From: an uncultured Muribaculaceae bacterium
Lineage (GTDB): Bacteria > Bacteroidota > Bacteroidia > Bacteroidales > Muribaculaceae
Direction: 5' to 3'
Assembly: GCA_934663645.1 (NCBI GenBank)
Contig: CAKUKR010000036.1
Span: 1 to 22,519 of the forward strand
DNA length: 22,519 bases
The position numbers and the translations under genes are program-made. Numbering within the stretch: position 1 is the stretch's first letter; the number at the start of each line of letters is the position of its first letter. The notes below the pieces were generated by a model. That model saw nothing but the letters and a program-made list of their open reading frames with translations, was not told the origin of the DNA and searched no databases. This document shows positions 16,371-22,519 of this stretch, piece after piece.

Positions 16371-16390
16371 GCAGTGCTTTGGTTCACTGC
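16371..16390 (-). promoter_or_regulatory. 5' leader hairpin of the lipoprotein operon
   Basis: Arms gcagtg (16371-16376) and cactgc (16385-16390) with an 8-base loop, placed within the first few tens of bases of the predicted transcript. A further copy of tgcactgc at 16395-16402 abuts the -7 box, so the same short motif is repeated at the promoter edge. No T tract follows. Confidence 0.42.
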
Positions 16391-16401
16391 AAATTGCACT
16401 G

Positions 16402-16433
16402 CAAAAATAGCAAAATCCGCTGACAGGGGCAAT
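16402..16433 (-). promoter_or_regulatory. Promoter for the small-protein/lipoprotein operon
   Basis: On the minus strand TATTTTTG (complement of 16402-16409) fits TAnnTTTG, and ATTG (complement of 16430-16433) sits 20 bp upstream as a three-of-four -33 element. The leader to the ATG at 16332 is about 65 bases. Confidence 0.6.
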
Positions 16434-16460
16434 ATCTGTGTTTGCGGCAATGGTTAATCT

Positions 16461-16523
16461 ATGATAAACCAGGTGTAATCATCATAGTGTCTGCGAGTTC
16501 GCTTTAACAAGCTGGTTTGTCAT
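16461..16523. repeat. Imperfect 12-bp inverted repeat across the LuxR-gene stop
   Basis: atgataaaccag (16461-16472) and ctggtttgtcat (16512-16523) are complementary at 11 of 12 positions, 39 bases apart. The spacer holds a small palindrome gcgagttcgc (16493-16502). One arm covers the stop codon of the LuxR-type gene (16520-16522); the other lies upstream of the next promoter. No T tract follows on either strand. It may be a 3' hairpin or an operator. Confidence 0.45.
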
Positions 16524-17071
16524 ATCAGTGCGTTCATAAGTGCATAGAGTGAAAGCCCCGAGGCTGAACGTATCCCGAGCTTCTGTGATATGTTTTTCCG
16601 GTGGGTCAACACGGTGTTGACGGATATGTTGAGCTGGTCGGCGATTTCCTTGTTTGTCTTGCCGCGGGCGATTTCGCGTATGACATCGGTCTCACGTTGC
16701 GAGAGGACGCTTTTGCCGGATGTGCGTGGGCAATCGCTGTCTGGGATTATGTCAGCAATCTTGCGCAACGTGGTTTCAGGAGCGTTGTCGATGCTGATAT
16801 GTGCAATCGAGGGGATGTCTTCGCGGTATGCACGGCTGGTAAGTAGCACAACTTTTCCCTTTCGCGGCAGGAAGAAGTTCAGGTTTGCCACAAAAGCCTC
16901 CAGGCTGACGATGAATATGTCATGCCGTTCCGCATCACGCACGAATGATACGAATGTGTCATAAACGGCGCAATGCGCCTCGGCTGTTTCGTTCAGCCAT
17001 GACTGGAACGCGCAGCCAAGCGTGGGCGGCAGTCCGCACAGTGCTATATGCCTATGGCGCAGGCGTTTCAT
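16520..17071 (-). CDS. LuxR-type helix-turn-helix transcriptional regulator
   Basis: 183 residues from ATG at 17069-17071. The C-terminal third is a LuxR/GerE HTH: LSQRETDVIREIARGKTNKEI at 123-143, then the recognition helix region NISVNTVLTHRKNISQKL (148-165). The N-terminal 110 residues do not show the Asp/Asp/Lys phosphorylation set of a response-regulator receiver, so the input signal is not obvious. The start overlaps the upstream hemerythrin-like stop as TAATG, so translation is coupled and the pair probably acts together. Other in-frame starts up to 68 codons upstream would run into the hemerythrin gene and give low-complexity, Arg-rich sequence. A pairing of hemerythrin-like protein and LuxR regulator is one I recall from other Bacteroidales. 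Targets unknown. Confidence 0.85.
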   Translation of the reverse strand: MKRLRHRHIALCGLPPTLGCAFQSWLNETAEAHCAVYDTFVSFVRDAERHDIFIVSLEAFVANLNFFLPRKGKVVLLTSRAYREDIPSIAHISIDNAPETTLRKIADIIPDSDCPRTSGKSVLSQRETDVIREIARGKTNKEIADQLNISVNTVLTHRKNISQKLGIRSASGLSLYALMNALI

Positions 17072-17769
17072 TATTTGTCGGTTGTGTGCATCTTGACAAG
17101 AGGCTGGAGTATCCGCTCTCGTATGCGGTTGTTCTGCTTGATGTCGCGGCACAGGGTGAACACCGCGCTCACCACGGCGTGGCAAAGGTTCTGGTCGTAT
17201 GACCCTTCGAGGTGGATGATGAAGAAGCTGAGCAGGTCTTCGATTTTTTCCTCTATCTGATGCCCGTCGTAGCACTGCACGCCGCTGTATCGGCTGTTGA
17301 CTTCCGAAACCGGCACTCTCTGGTTGTACAGGTCTTCGAGAAAGGGGAAAAGCATCTCGTGGTCGCGGTGGATGTTGTCGAGCAGCTCGCTCTTCATCTG
17401 AAGGTAGAATTTGCGCAGCAGCGAGAGTTCATTGCTGAGTGCTTGGCTGTTTGTGACGAGCGAGTTGAAGTGACGGTCGATGTTGGGGAGTTGGTAATGC
17501 TCGTAATACGTGTCTGTTTGGGCGAGATAGTCTGTTATCAGTTTCAGGTTGACCGACTGGAGTGTGTTCTCGGGAAAATAATCCTCGTTGAGGTACGTAT
17601 TTATGATTGATATGAAGAACACCGGGTCGATGCCGTGCTTTACGCAAATATCGTCCACTGTAGCATCCCCCACGCCGAGGTAAATGCCAAAGCGGTTTAT
17701 AACGGTCAGCGTGGAGGGCTCGTGGAACAGTATGTCGCACAGTTTGTTGTCTCTGTCGAATAACGGCAT
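17071..17769 (-). CDS. RIC/YtfE-like hemerythrin-domain protein with an incomplete di-iron ligand set
   Basis: 232 residues. The N-terminal 60 residues resemble the ScdA_N-type domain of RIC proteins (LTVINRFGIYLGVGD at 21-35, C42, HGIDPVFFISIIN). Then comes a four-helix hemerythrin-like domain. Candidate iron ligands by comparison with YtfE are H91, H134 and E138 (HxxxE in HRDHEMLFPFLE), and H170. The last family pair, HxxxE before the final L-x-P, appears here as N213 and R217 (NNRIRERILQP), so two ligands look lost. RIC proteins repair iron-sulfur clusters or release iron after nitrosative or oxidative damage; with the altered site this copy may bind iron differently or act as a sensor. 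The gene is 18 bases after the cyclo-ligase and coupled to the LuxR gene. Confidence 0.78.
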   Translation of the reverse strand: MPLFDRDNKLCDILFHEPSTLTVINRFGIYLGVGDATVDDICVKHGIDPVFFISIINTYLNEDYFPENTLQSVNLKLITDYLAQTDTYYEHYQLPNIDRHFNSLVTNSQALSNELSLLRKFYLQMKSELLDNIHRDHEMLFPFLEDLYNQRVPVSEVNSRYSGVQCYDGHQIEEKIEDLLSFFIIHLEGSYDQNLCHAVVSAVFTLCRDIKQNNRIRERILQPLVKMHTTDK

Positions 17770-17787
17770 GGGAAAGAGGCGTGAGTG

Positions 17788-18336
17788 TTATTTTGAAATT
17801 CTGATGTAGTGTCGTTGTGTGATGACCATATCCATGGGTACATCATGGGGTTCAGCTGGTATTTCCTCGATGAGTTGGAAGTCATAGCCTACGCCGATTT
17901 TAGTGGCACGAGTGGTTTGCAGCAGCCTGTCGTAGAAGCCCTTGCCGCGACCGAGCCGGTTGCCGTTGCGGTCGAAAGCGACTGCAGGGACGATGATCAG
18001 CTCAATTTCTGCCGGGTCGGTGAGGTCGTCTCCGGTCGGCTCTTCGATTTGGAATGACCCGAGCTCGAGGCGTGTTTGGTCGTAGGGAAGTATGTCGAGG
18101 TTCACGCCGTTCACACGGGGAAGGAAGAATTTCTTGCGTTCACCCCACTTTTTTAGAAACGCTATGGTCTGCAGCTCATCAGGGAGGGAGTGGTACATCA
18201 GTATTTTGTCGGCGAGGAGGAACGCGGCTGTCTTTTCCAGCTGCTCAAAAACTTCTTCTGCGGCAGAGTTCTTTTCTTCTTCCGACAGCATAGTGCGTAG
18301 AGCCTTAATCTTGCGTCTTATGTCCGATTTGTCCAT
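17788..18336 (-). CDS. 5-formyltetrahydrofolate cyclo-ligase
   Basis: ATP-dependent conversion of 5-formyl-THF to 5,10-methenyl-THF, returning inhibitory folate to the one-carbon pool; cytoplasmic. 182 residues, usual length. The N-terminal helix IRRKIKALR, the nucleotide loop GRGKGFYDRLL at 129-139 preceded by FDRNGNRL, and the C-terminal VPMDMVITQ (166-174) are family signatures. It follows the S41 peptidase by 54 bases. Gene symbols vary (ygfA/fau), so I leave it unnamed. Confidence 0.94.
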   Translation of the reverse strand: MDKSDIRRKIKALRTMLSEEEKNSAAEEVFEQLEKTAAFLLADKILMYHSLPDELQTIAFLKKWGERKKFFLPRVNGVNLDILPYDQTRLELGSFQIEEPTGDDLTDPAEIELIIVPAVAFDRNGNRLGRGKGFYDRLLQTTRATKIGVGYDFQLIEEIPAEPHDVPMDMVITQRHYIRISK

Positions 18337-18390
18337 TGTTGTGTACTGTTTGTTGCCCCATTCAAAATTGAGCTTAGGGCAGAGGTTGTG

Positions 18391-20010
18391 CTATTTGGTT
18401 ATCTGTACGGGAGACTTGCCGGTGTTCAAAAGCTGTATAGCCTTGAGTATAACGGGGTCGCCCTGGTTCAATATTTCATAGAACTGCCTGTAGCCGAGGG
18501 CGTCTCGAGCTATGACGGCTTTCAGCTGTTGCAGCAACAGTCGTCGTGACTGGTTGATGTAGTACCAGCGTGCCGGCTCACCCTTGGCAGCGGCAAAATC
18601 CACAAAGTTGCTGAGCAGCATGTCATCGCCCGGGATGACTTTCAACAGCTGGTCCGTGGTGCTGATGTTGCTGAGCAATGAACGGTAGCGGTCGGTCAAG
18701 TCAAACGAGAATTTCTGAACCAGTCCCTGGTTCATCACATTGATGTAGTAGGTGGTGTATCCGGTTGTGTCTTGCGGCACAAATACATCAGGCATTATGC
18801 CTCCGCCCCCATATACTGTGCGGCCGGCACTCGTGTGGTAAACCTTAGATTTGTCAAGCTTTATGCTGTCAGCGCTGTAGAACTCGCCGTGGTTGTAACG
18901 CTCTATTATGTCGAGTTCATATTTGCCGTCCTTGCCGCGCTTGTACTCTTTTTGTATCGAGCGTCCGGATGGTGTATAGTAACGAGCCACAGTGAGGCGT
19001 ATGGCAGAACTGTCTGGGAATACTATCTGGTTTTGTACAAGCCCTTTGCCGAATGTGCGGCGGCCGACTATCAGTCCTCGGTCATTGTCCTGTATGGCAC
19101 CGGCAAATATTTCGGAGGCAGATGCAGAGCCTTCGTCTGTCAGCACTACAATCTCGTTGTTCTGGAAGCTGCCGTTGCCGTCGCTCAAAGCAACAGTTTC
19201 GTTGGCCTTGTTGCGCCCTTTGGTGTAGACTATCATCTTGTCTGCTGGCAGGAACTCATTGACCATCAAGATGGCTTGTTCCATTATGCCGCCGCTGTTG
19301 CCGCGCAAGTCGATTACAAATTTCGATGCGCCGGAGGATTGCAGGTTGCCCAAGGCGGTTATGAAGTCGTCCGCTGTAGACTTGGCAAATTGGTTGACCT
19401 TGACATAGCCTATATTCTTGTCGAGCATGTATGCTGCATCGATGCTGTTGATGGGTATGTCTGCTCGTATCACATCATACTTTACGAGTTTGTTGACCCC
19501 CTTGCGTTTGATGTCGATGACGACTTTCGACCCGTTCTCTCCGCGCAGCGTCTTGAATACAAGGTCATTGGTGACATTGGCTCCGGTCATTGCCACACCG
19601 TTGGCCTTCACTATCCGGTCGCCTGCGAGTATGCCTACCTTCTCAGCGGGTCCTCCGGGAATGACCTCCACCACGGTTACGGTATCGTTCAGTATCTGGA
19701 AGGAGATGCCCACACCGCTGAACGAGCCTTCGAGGTCGTCATTGGCGGCATGGAACTCGCTTTTGGGTATATAGACCGAGTGCGGGTCGAGTGTTGCCAG
19801 TATTTCGGGCAGTGCGAGCTCGGCAAGGCTGTCCATGTCGATTTCATCGACATACTCATTATGTATCAGCTCAAGGACTGCGTTCAGTTTCTCGTCCGTG
19901 TCTCCTTGTTTCGGGTTGCTGATGTATTTGCCTGTGAAAATGCCGACAGCCACACCTATGGCAAGCACCACAGGTATGACAGCATAAATCAATCGCTTGT
20001 TATTGTTCAT
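18391..20010 (-). CDS. S41-family C-terminal processing peptidase (CtpA-like)
   Basis: Serine protease of the tail-specific/CtpA group, 539 residues, anchored by one N-terminal helix (about 8-27) with the body in the periplasm. A PDZ domain covers about 95-175 (GVGISFQI, IPGGPAEKVGILAGDRIVKANG). The S41 core follows. By alignment with D1P/Prc the nucleophile is S297 in GSASASE (294-300) with general base K322 in TFGKG (319-323) and Q326. The family trims C-termini of envelope proteins. A C-terminal extension of about 180 residues after the core is normal for the Bacteroidetes form. It starts 7 bases after the dCMP deaminase gene, so they share a transcript. Confidence 0.94.
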   Translation of the reverse strand: MNNNKRLIYAVIPVVLAIGVAVGIFTGKYISNPKQGDTDEKLNAVLELIHNEYVDEIDMDSLAELALPEILATLDPHSVYIPKSEFHAANDDLEGSFSGVGISFQILNDTVTVVEVIPGGPAEKVGILAGDRIVKANGVAMTGANVTNDLVFKTLRGENGSKVVIDIKRKGVNKLVKYDVIRADIPINSIDAAYMLDKNIGYVKVNQFAKSTADDFITALGNLQSSGASKFVIDLRGNSGGIMEQAILMVNEFLPADKMIVYTKGRNKANETVALSDGNGSFQNNEIVVLTDEGSASASEIFAGAIQDNDRGLIVGRRTFGKGLVQNQIVFPDSSAIRLTVARYYTPSGRSIQKEYKRGKDGKYELDIIERYNHGEFYSADSIKLDKSKVYHTSAGRTVYGGGGIMPDVFVPQDTTGYTTYYINVMNQGLVQKFSFDLTDRYRSLLSNISTTDQLLKVIPGDDMLLSNFVDFAAAKGEPARWYYINQSRRLLLQQLKAVIARDALGYRQFYEILNQGDPVILKAIQLLNTGKSPVQITK

Positions 20011-20017
20011 GTATTAG

Positions 20018-20464
20018 TTATGACAATTCTGTGTTCTCATTTTCCGGAAGCCATACGGTTTCCACGCCTGCAGCTTCGAGCAGGTCAAGGCCGTCGCGTA
20101 GCCGGTACAATTCCCTGAATACCACGCGCCTGATGCCCGCCTGAATTATCAGCTTGCTGCATTCCAGGCACGGGCTTGTGGTCACGTAGAGCGTGCTGCC
20201 GCTGCTGGAGTTGTTGCTTTGCGCGACTTTGGTAATGGCGTTGGCTTCGGCGTGCAGCACATAGCGGAACGTGTCGCCGTTGCTGTCTTCGCATACGTTT
20301 GGAAAGCCAGACGGCGTGCCGTTGTAGCCGTCGGATATTATCATCTTGTCCTTGACTATCAATGCCCCCACTTTGCGGCGCGTGCAATAGGAGTTGCCGG
20401 CCCAAATGGATGCCATATCCAGGTAGCGGCGGTCTAGGACGGTCTGTTTCTCTGTATTGTCCAT
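20018..20464 (-). CDS. dCMP deaminase family protein (ComEB-like)
   Basis: Zinc enzyme predicted to deaminate dCMP to dUMP for thymidylate synthesis. 148 residues from ATG at 20462-20464. The zinc/catalytic motif HAEANAI starts at H71 with E73 as proton shuttle; PCLEC gives C99 and C102. YNGTPSGFPN (47-56) is the substrate-binding segment typical of deoxycytidylate deaminases. The frame extends 21 codons further, overlapping trxB, but without family similarity. It lies 17 bases after trxB and 7 before the S41 peptidase. Confidence 0.93.
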   Translation of the reverse strand: MDNTEKQTVLDRRYLDMASIWAGNSYCTRRKVGALIVKDKMIISDGYNGTPSGFPNVCEDSNGDTFRYVLHAEANAITKVAQSNNSSSGSTLYVTTSPCLECSKLIIQAGIRRVVFRELYRLRDGLDLLEAAGVETVWLPENENTELS

Positions 20465-20481
20465 AGAGGCAGGTTTGTATT

Positions 20482-21420
20482 TCAATGTCCCATAAGGAAT
20501 TTTTCGGCATCGAGAGCTGCGCGGCAACCGGTTCCGGCGGCTGAAATGGCCTGGCGGTATACAGGGTCGGCCACGTCGCCGGCGGCGAACACGCCCTCGA
20601 CGCTGGTTCGCGTGCTTGCTCCGTCCACCTTGATGTACCCCTGCTCATCGAGTTCGAGCTGGCCTCGGAATATCTCCGTATTGGGTGTATGGCCTATTGC
20701 GAGGAAGAAGCCGTCGATGGCTATGTCGAAATGCTCTTCATTCTCCATGCCGCGATTGCGCACCAAATGTGCGCCTTCCACGCCGTCGTCGCCGAACAGC
20801 CCCTCGGTGTTGCAGTTGAAGAGTATCTCGATATTCTCGCACTCCTCGACACGTCGGGTCATTACCTTTGATGCCCGCAGGTAGTCCTTTCGCACTATCA
20901 TGTACACCATCTTGGCGAGGGTGGCGAGATAGAGAGCCTCCTCACAGGCTGTGTCGCCGCCGCCCACAACTGCCACTGTACGCTTGCGGTAGAAGAACCC
21001 GTCGCAGGTGGCGCACGCGCTTACGCCCATGCCTCGGTATTTCTCCTCGTCGTCAAGCCCGAGGTAGCGGGCTGATGCGCCGGTGCTGATGATGACTGTG
21101 TCGGCTTCAATGACATTGCCGTGGTCATCAACGCAGCGGAACGGCCGTCGGCTGAAATCGACCTCGGCAATAGCGTCCTCGCGTATTTCAGTGCCGAAGC
21201 GGAGAGCCTGGCGGCGTATCTGCTCCATCATCTCCTGCCCCGTCACCCCCTCGGGATAGCCGGGGAAGTTTTCGATTTCGGTGGTCTGTGTCAGCTGTCC
21301 GCCGGGCTGCATGCCCTCGTACAGGATAGGGGAGAGGTTGGCTCGCGACGCATATATGCCGGCAGTGTAGCCGGCTGGACCTGAGCCTATGATCAGTACC
21401 TTTGTCTTTTCGGTGTTCAT
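20482..21420 (-). CDS. trxB: Thioredoxin-disulfide reductase
   Basis: NADPH-dependent FAD enzyme that reduces thioredoxin; cytoplasmic homodimer in the family. 312 residues, normal length. FAD Rossmann motif GSGPAGYTAGIYASR is at 12-26, the redox pair CATC has C136 and C139, and the NADPH motif GGGDTA is at 153-158. The C-terminal FAD segment GVFAAGDVADPVYRQ is complete. The usual HRRDxFRA segment reads VRKDYLRA, a moderate variant at the NADPH phosphate site. It begins 14 bases after the lolA-like gene. Confidence 0.96.
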   Translation of the reverse strand: MNTEKTKVLIIGSGPAGYTAGIYASRANLSPILYEGMQPGGQLTQTTEIENFPGYPEGVTGQEMMEQIRRQALRFGTEIREDAIAEVDFSRRPFRCVDDHGNVIEADTVIISTGASARYLGLDDEEKYRGMGVSACATCDGFFYRKRTVAVVGGGDTACEEALYLATLAKMVYMIVRKDYLRASKVMTRRVEECENIEILFNCNTEGLFGDDGVEGAHLVRNRGMENEEHFDIAIDGFFLAIGHTPNTEIFRGQLELDEQGYIKVDGASTRTSVEGVFAAGDVADPVYRQAISAAGTGCRAALDAEKFLMGH

Positions 21421-21434
21421 CGTGTCTGTATATG

Positions 21435-22067
21435 TTAGCGCAAGTCCACGATCTTGGCTTTCGGATACTTGGACTTGGGATATTCAAACAATGAGGAGGC
21501 GAGTTTTGTTCCCGCGACGAGCTTCGACACTGTCACGTTGGTCACTCCTCCCTTGCCGGTGATGACAAGCGAGGTCGGCACCATGCGCTTGCTGTCGAGT
21601 GTCAGGACGACTTTCTTGATGCTGTTCCTGCTGCTCTTGGCTATAAGCACGAGGACAGTCTTGCCGGCTGGTTGGTTCTTGGCATACTGGGCGTTGAAAG
21701 ACCCTGCCATGGAGGATATTACGGAGAATGGGTTGTTCTCTGCCACTTCCTGCTGTGAGGGAGTGACAATGGTAGTCTCGTTTGTGCGCGGGTTGTACGT
21801 CCACATATCCTTGCCGTTGTACCATGCGCTTGCGCCGCCTGTTATTACGGCATATTTGCCGTGGCTGTAGTAGAAATTGCCCGAGGCATTGCCCATAGCC
21901 CCCTTGACGCTGAATGTCGCAGAGATGGTCGATGCGTTGCGGAATGATTTTGACACACGGTTCATCAGCTGTGTTGCCGTTTCCGCGCTGTAAGCGACGG
22001 TTGCAGTGAGCAACATGATGAGTGTCAGCACATATCGTGCGATTGTTTTCTGTTTCATCTGGTTCAT
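21435..22067 (-). CDS. LolA-like outer-membrane lipoprotein carrier protein
   Basis: Periplasmic beta-barrel-like carrier of the LolA/LolB fold, expected to ferry lipoproteins from the inner to the outer membrane. 210 residues from ATG at 22065-22067. Signal peptide at 1-27 (KTIARYVLTLIMLLTATVAYS) with likely cleavage at YSA|E or nearby. The body has the family order: ISATFSVKG beta-strand (48-56), GNFYYSHGKYAVI (63-75), YNGKDMWTYNPRTNE (83-97), and VPTSLVI near the end. It is 23 bases after ftsK, an adjacency conserved in Bacteroidetes. Function is from family, not tested. Confidence 0.85.
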   Translation of the reverse strand: MNQMKQKTIARYVLTLIMLLTATVAYSAETATQLMNRVSKSFRNASTISATFSVKGAMGNASGNFYYSHGKYAVITGGASAWYNGKDMWTYNPRTNETTIVTPSQQEVAENNPFSVISSMAGSFNAQYAKNQPAGKTVLVLIAKSSRNSIKKVVLTLDSKRMVPTSLVITGKGGVTNVTVSKLVAGTKLASSLFEYPKSKYPKAKIVDLR

Positions 22068-22090
22068 GATATTTTGTTGTTTTGGGAATG

Positions 22091-22519
22091 TCACAGTGTT
22101 GAGAGCAGCTCCTCGAGCGAGCCTCCGTCCATAAGGACAGACCGCGGCTTGCCGCCCTGAGCCGGGCCGACCACGCCGACTTGTTCCAGCTGGTCCATAA
22201 TCCTGCCGGCGCGGTTGTAGCCGATGCTGTACCTGCGCTGAATAGAGCAAGTTGATGCCTGGTTTGAGGAAACGACCAGCCTTGCCACCTCCTCAAACAG
22301 CGGGTCGCGTTCTGACAGGCTTCCATGGTTGCCGCTGTTCTCCTCGTCATTGCCGCCGACACGCGGCTCTGGCAGTATGTATGCTCCCTGAGCGTATGCC
22401 TGGTCTGCGATGTACTGGCAGATGCGTTCCACTTCGGGAGTGTCAACGAATGCGCACTGCACGCGCACCATCTCGCTGCTGTTGCTGATGAGCATGTCAC
22501 CTCGGCCGATGAGCTGTTG
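22091..22519 (-). CDS. ftsK: DNA translocase FtsK, C-terminal part (cut by window end)
   Basis: The last 142 residues of FtsK. The 5' end runs off the right edge; the visible part opens with QQLIGRGDMLIS, the conserved segment after the motor's Walker regions, followed by VDTPEVERICQYIADQ. The C-terminal gamma winged helix (DPLFEEVARLV, then IQRRYSIGYNRAGRIMDQLE) reads KOPS sequences and contacts XerD. An acidic Gly/Asn-rich linker (VGGNDEENSGNHG) joins the two. FtsK moves chromosome ends through the septum and activates dif recombination. It is the most upstream gene seen of the ftsK-lolA-trxB run. Confidence 0.95.
   Translation of the reverse strand, partial: QQLIGRGDMLISNSSEMVRVQCAFVDTPEVERICQYIADQAYAQGAYILPEPRVGGNDEENSGNHGSLSERDPLFEEVARLVVSSNQASTCSIQRRYSIGYNRAGRIMDQLEQVGVVGPAQGGKPRSVLMDGGSLEELLSTL

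Noticed and set aside
18337..18390. Promoter in front of the 5-formyl-THF cyclo-ligase gene
   Set aside because: CAATTTTG on the minus strand is one mismatch from TAnnTTTG, but no TTTG-like box lies 19-21 bp upstream.
18772..20118. A 448-codon open frame antisense to the S41 peptidase gene
   Set aside because: It lies wholly opposite a gene with clear catalytic motifs. Its protein is rich in Val, Tyr and Cys without domain order, as expected from reading a biased codon pattern backwards. It has no promoter or ribosome-binding context.
20465..20527. Longer dCMP deaminase overlapping trxB
   Set aside because: The added residues are basic and unlike the family; the ATG at 20464 fits the usual N-terminus and the 17-base gap.

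Overview
The window is chromosomal DNA from a member of the Bacteroidota, most likely order Bacteroidales; a Muribaculaceae-like gut lineage is my guess, with low confidence. The evidence is a full six-subunit Na+-translocating NADH:quinone reductase operon, a long-clade pyrophosphate-dependent phosphofructokinase, ftsK next to a LolA-type carrier gene, a BspA-type leucine-rich repeat protein, and promoters that fit the Bacteroidetes sigma-A consensus (TTTG, 19-21 bp, TAnnTTTG). Genes are packed tightly and no stretch over 300 bases lacks a gene. I saw no tRNA, rRNA, IS element, phage gene or CRISPR array.

Layout. Positions 1-2340 (+ strand) are an accessory-looking, visibly less GC-rich pair: a GNAT acetyltransferase fused to a TPR-like tail, then a cytoplasmic-looking LRR protein built from 69-bp tandem repeats. 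Positions 2373-4180 (+) hold the phosphofructokinase with its own promoter and terminator. Everything to the right is on the minus strand. 4170-5756: bioD, a DEDDy 3'-5' exonuclease and a coupled small membrane protein. 5864-7144: glyA, with a canonical promoter and a structured leader. 7283-13169: nqrABCDEF behind a canonical promoter. 13348-16332: a small membrane protein, a PstS-like lipoprotein and a periplasmic TPR protein ending at a strong terminator. 16520-22519: a housekeeping run read as ftsK (partial), lolA-like, trxB, dCMP deaminase, S41 peptidase, 5-formyl-THF cyclo-ligase, a RIC/hemerythrin-like protein and a LuxR-type regulator.

How the genes work together. Nqr oxidises NADH and pumps Na+, and pyrophosphate-dependent glycolysis is the usual energy-saving arrangement in these anaerobes. 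GlyA and 5-formyl-THF cyclo-ligase both serve the folate one-carbon pool. Thioredoxin reductase and the hemerythrin-like/LuxR pair point to redox or nitrosative stress handling. The lipoprotein, its small partner and the TPR protein look like part of a cell-envelope module.

The least ordinary observations are: the GNAT-TPR plus LRR pair with its 14-rung cysteine ladder; the hemerythrin-like protein that seems to have lost two of six di-iron ligands while translationally coupled to a LuxR regulator; structured 5' leaders directly behind three minus-strand promoters (glyA, nqr, lipoprotein operon); and a long inverted repeat over the end of the LuxR gene. None of these alone proves a new system.
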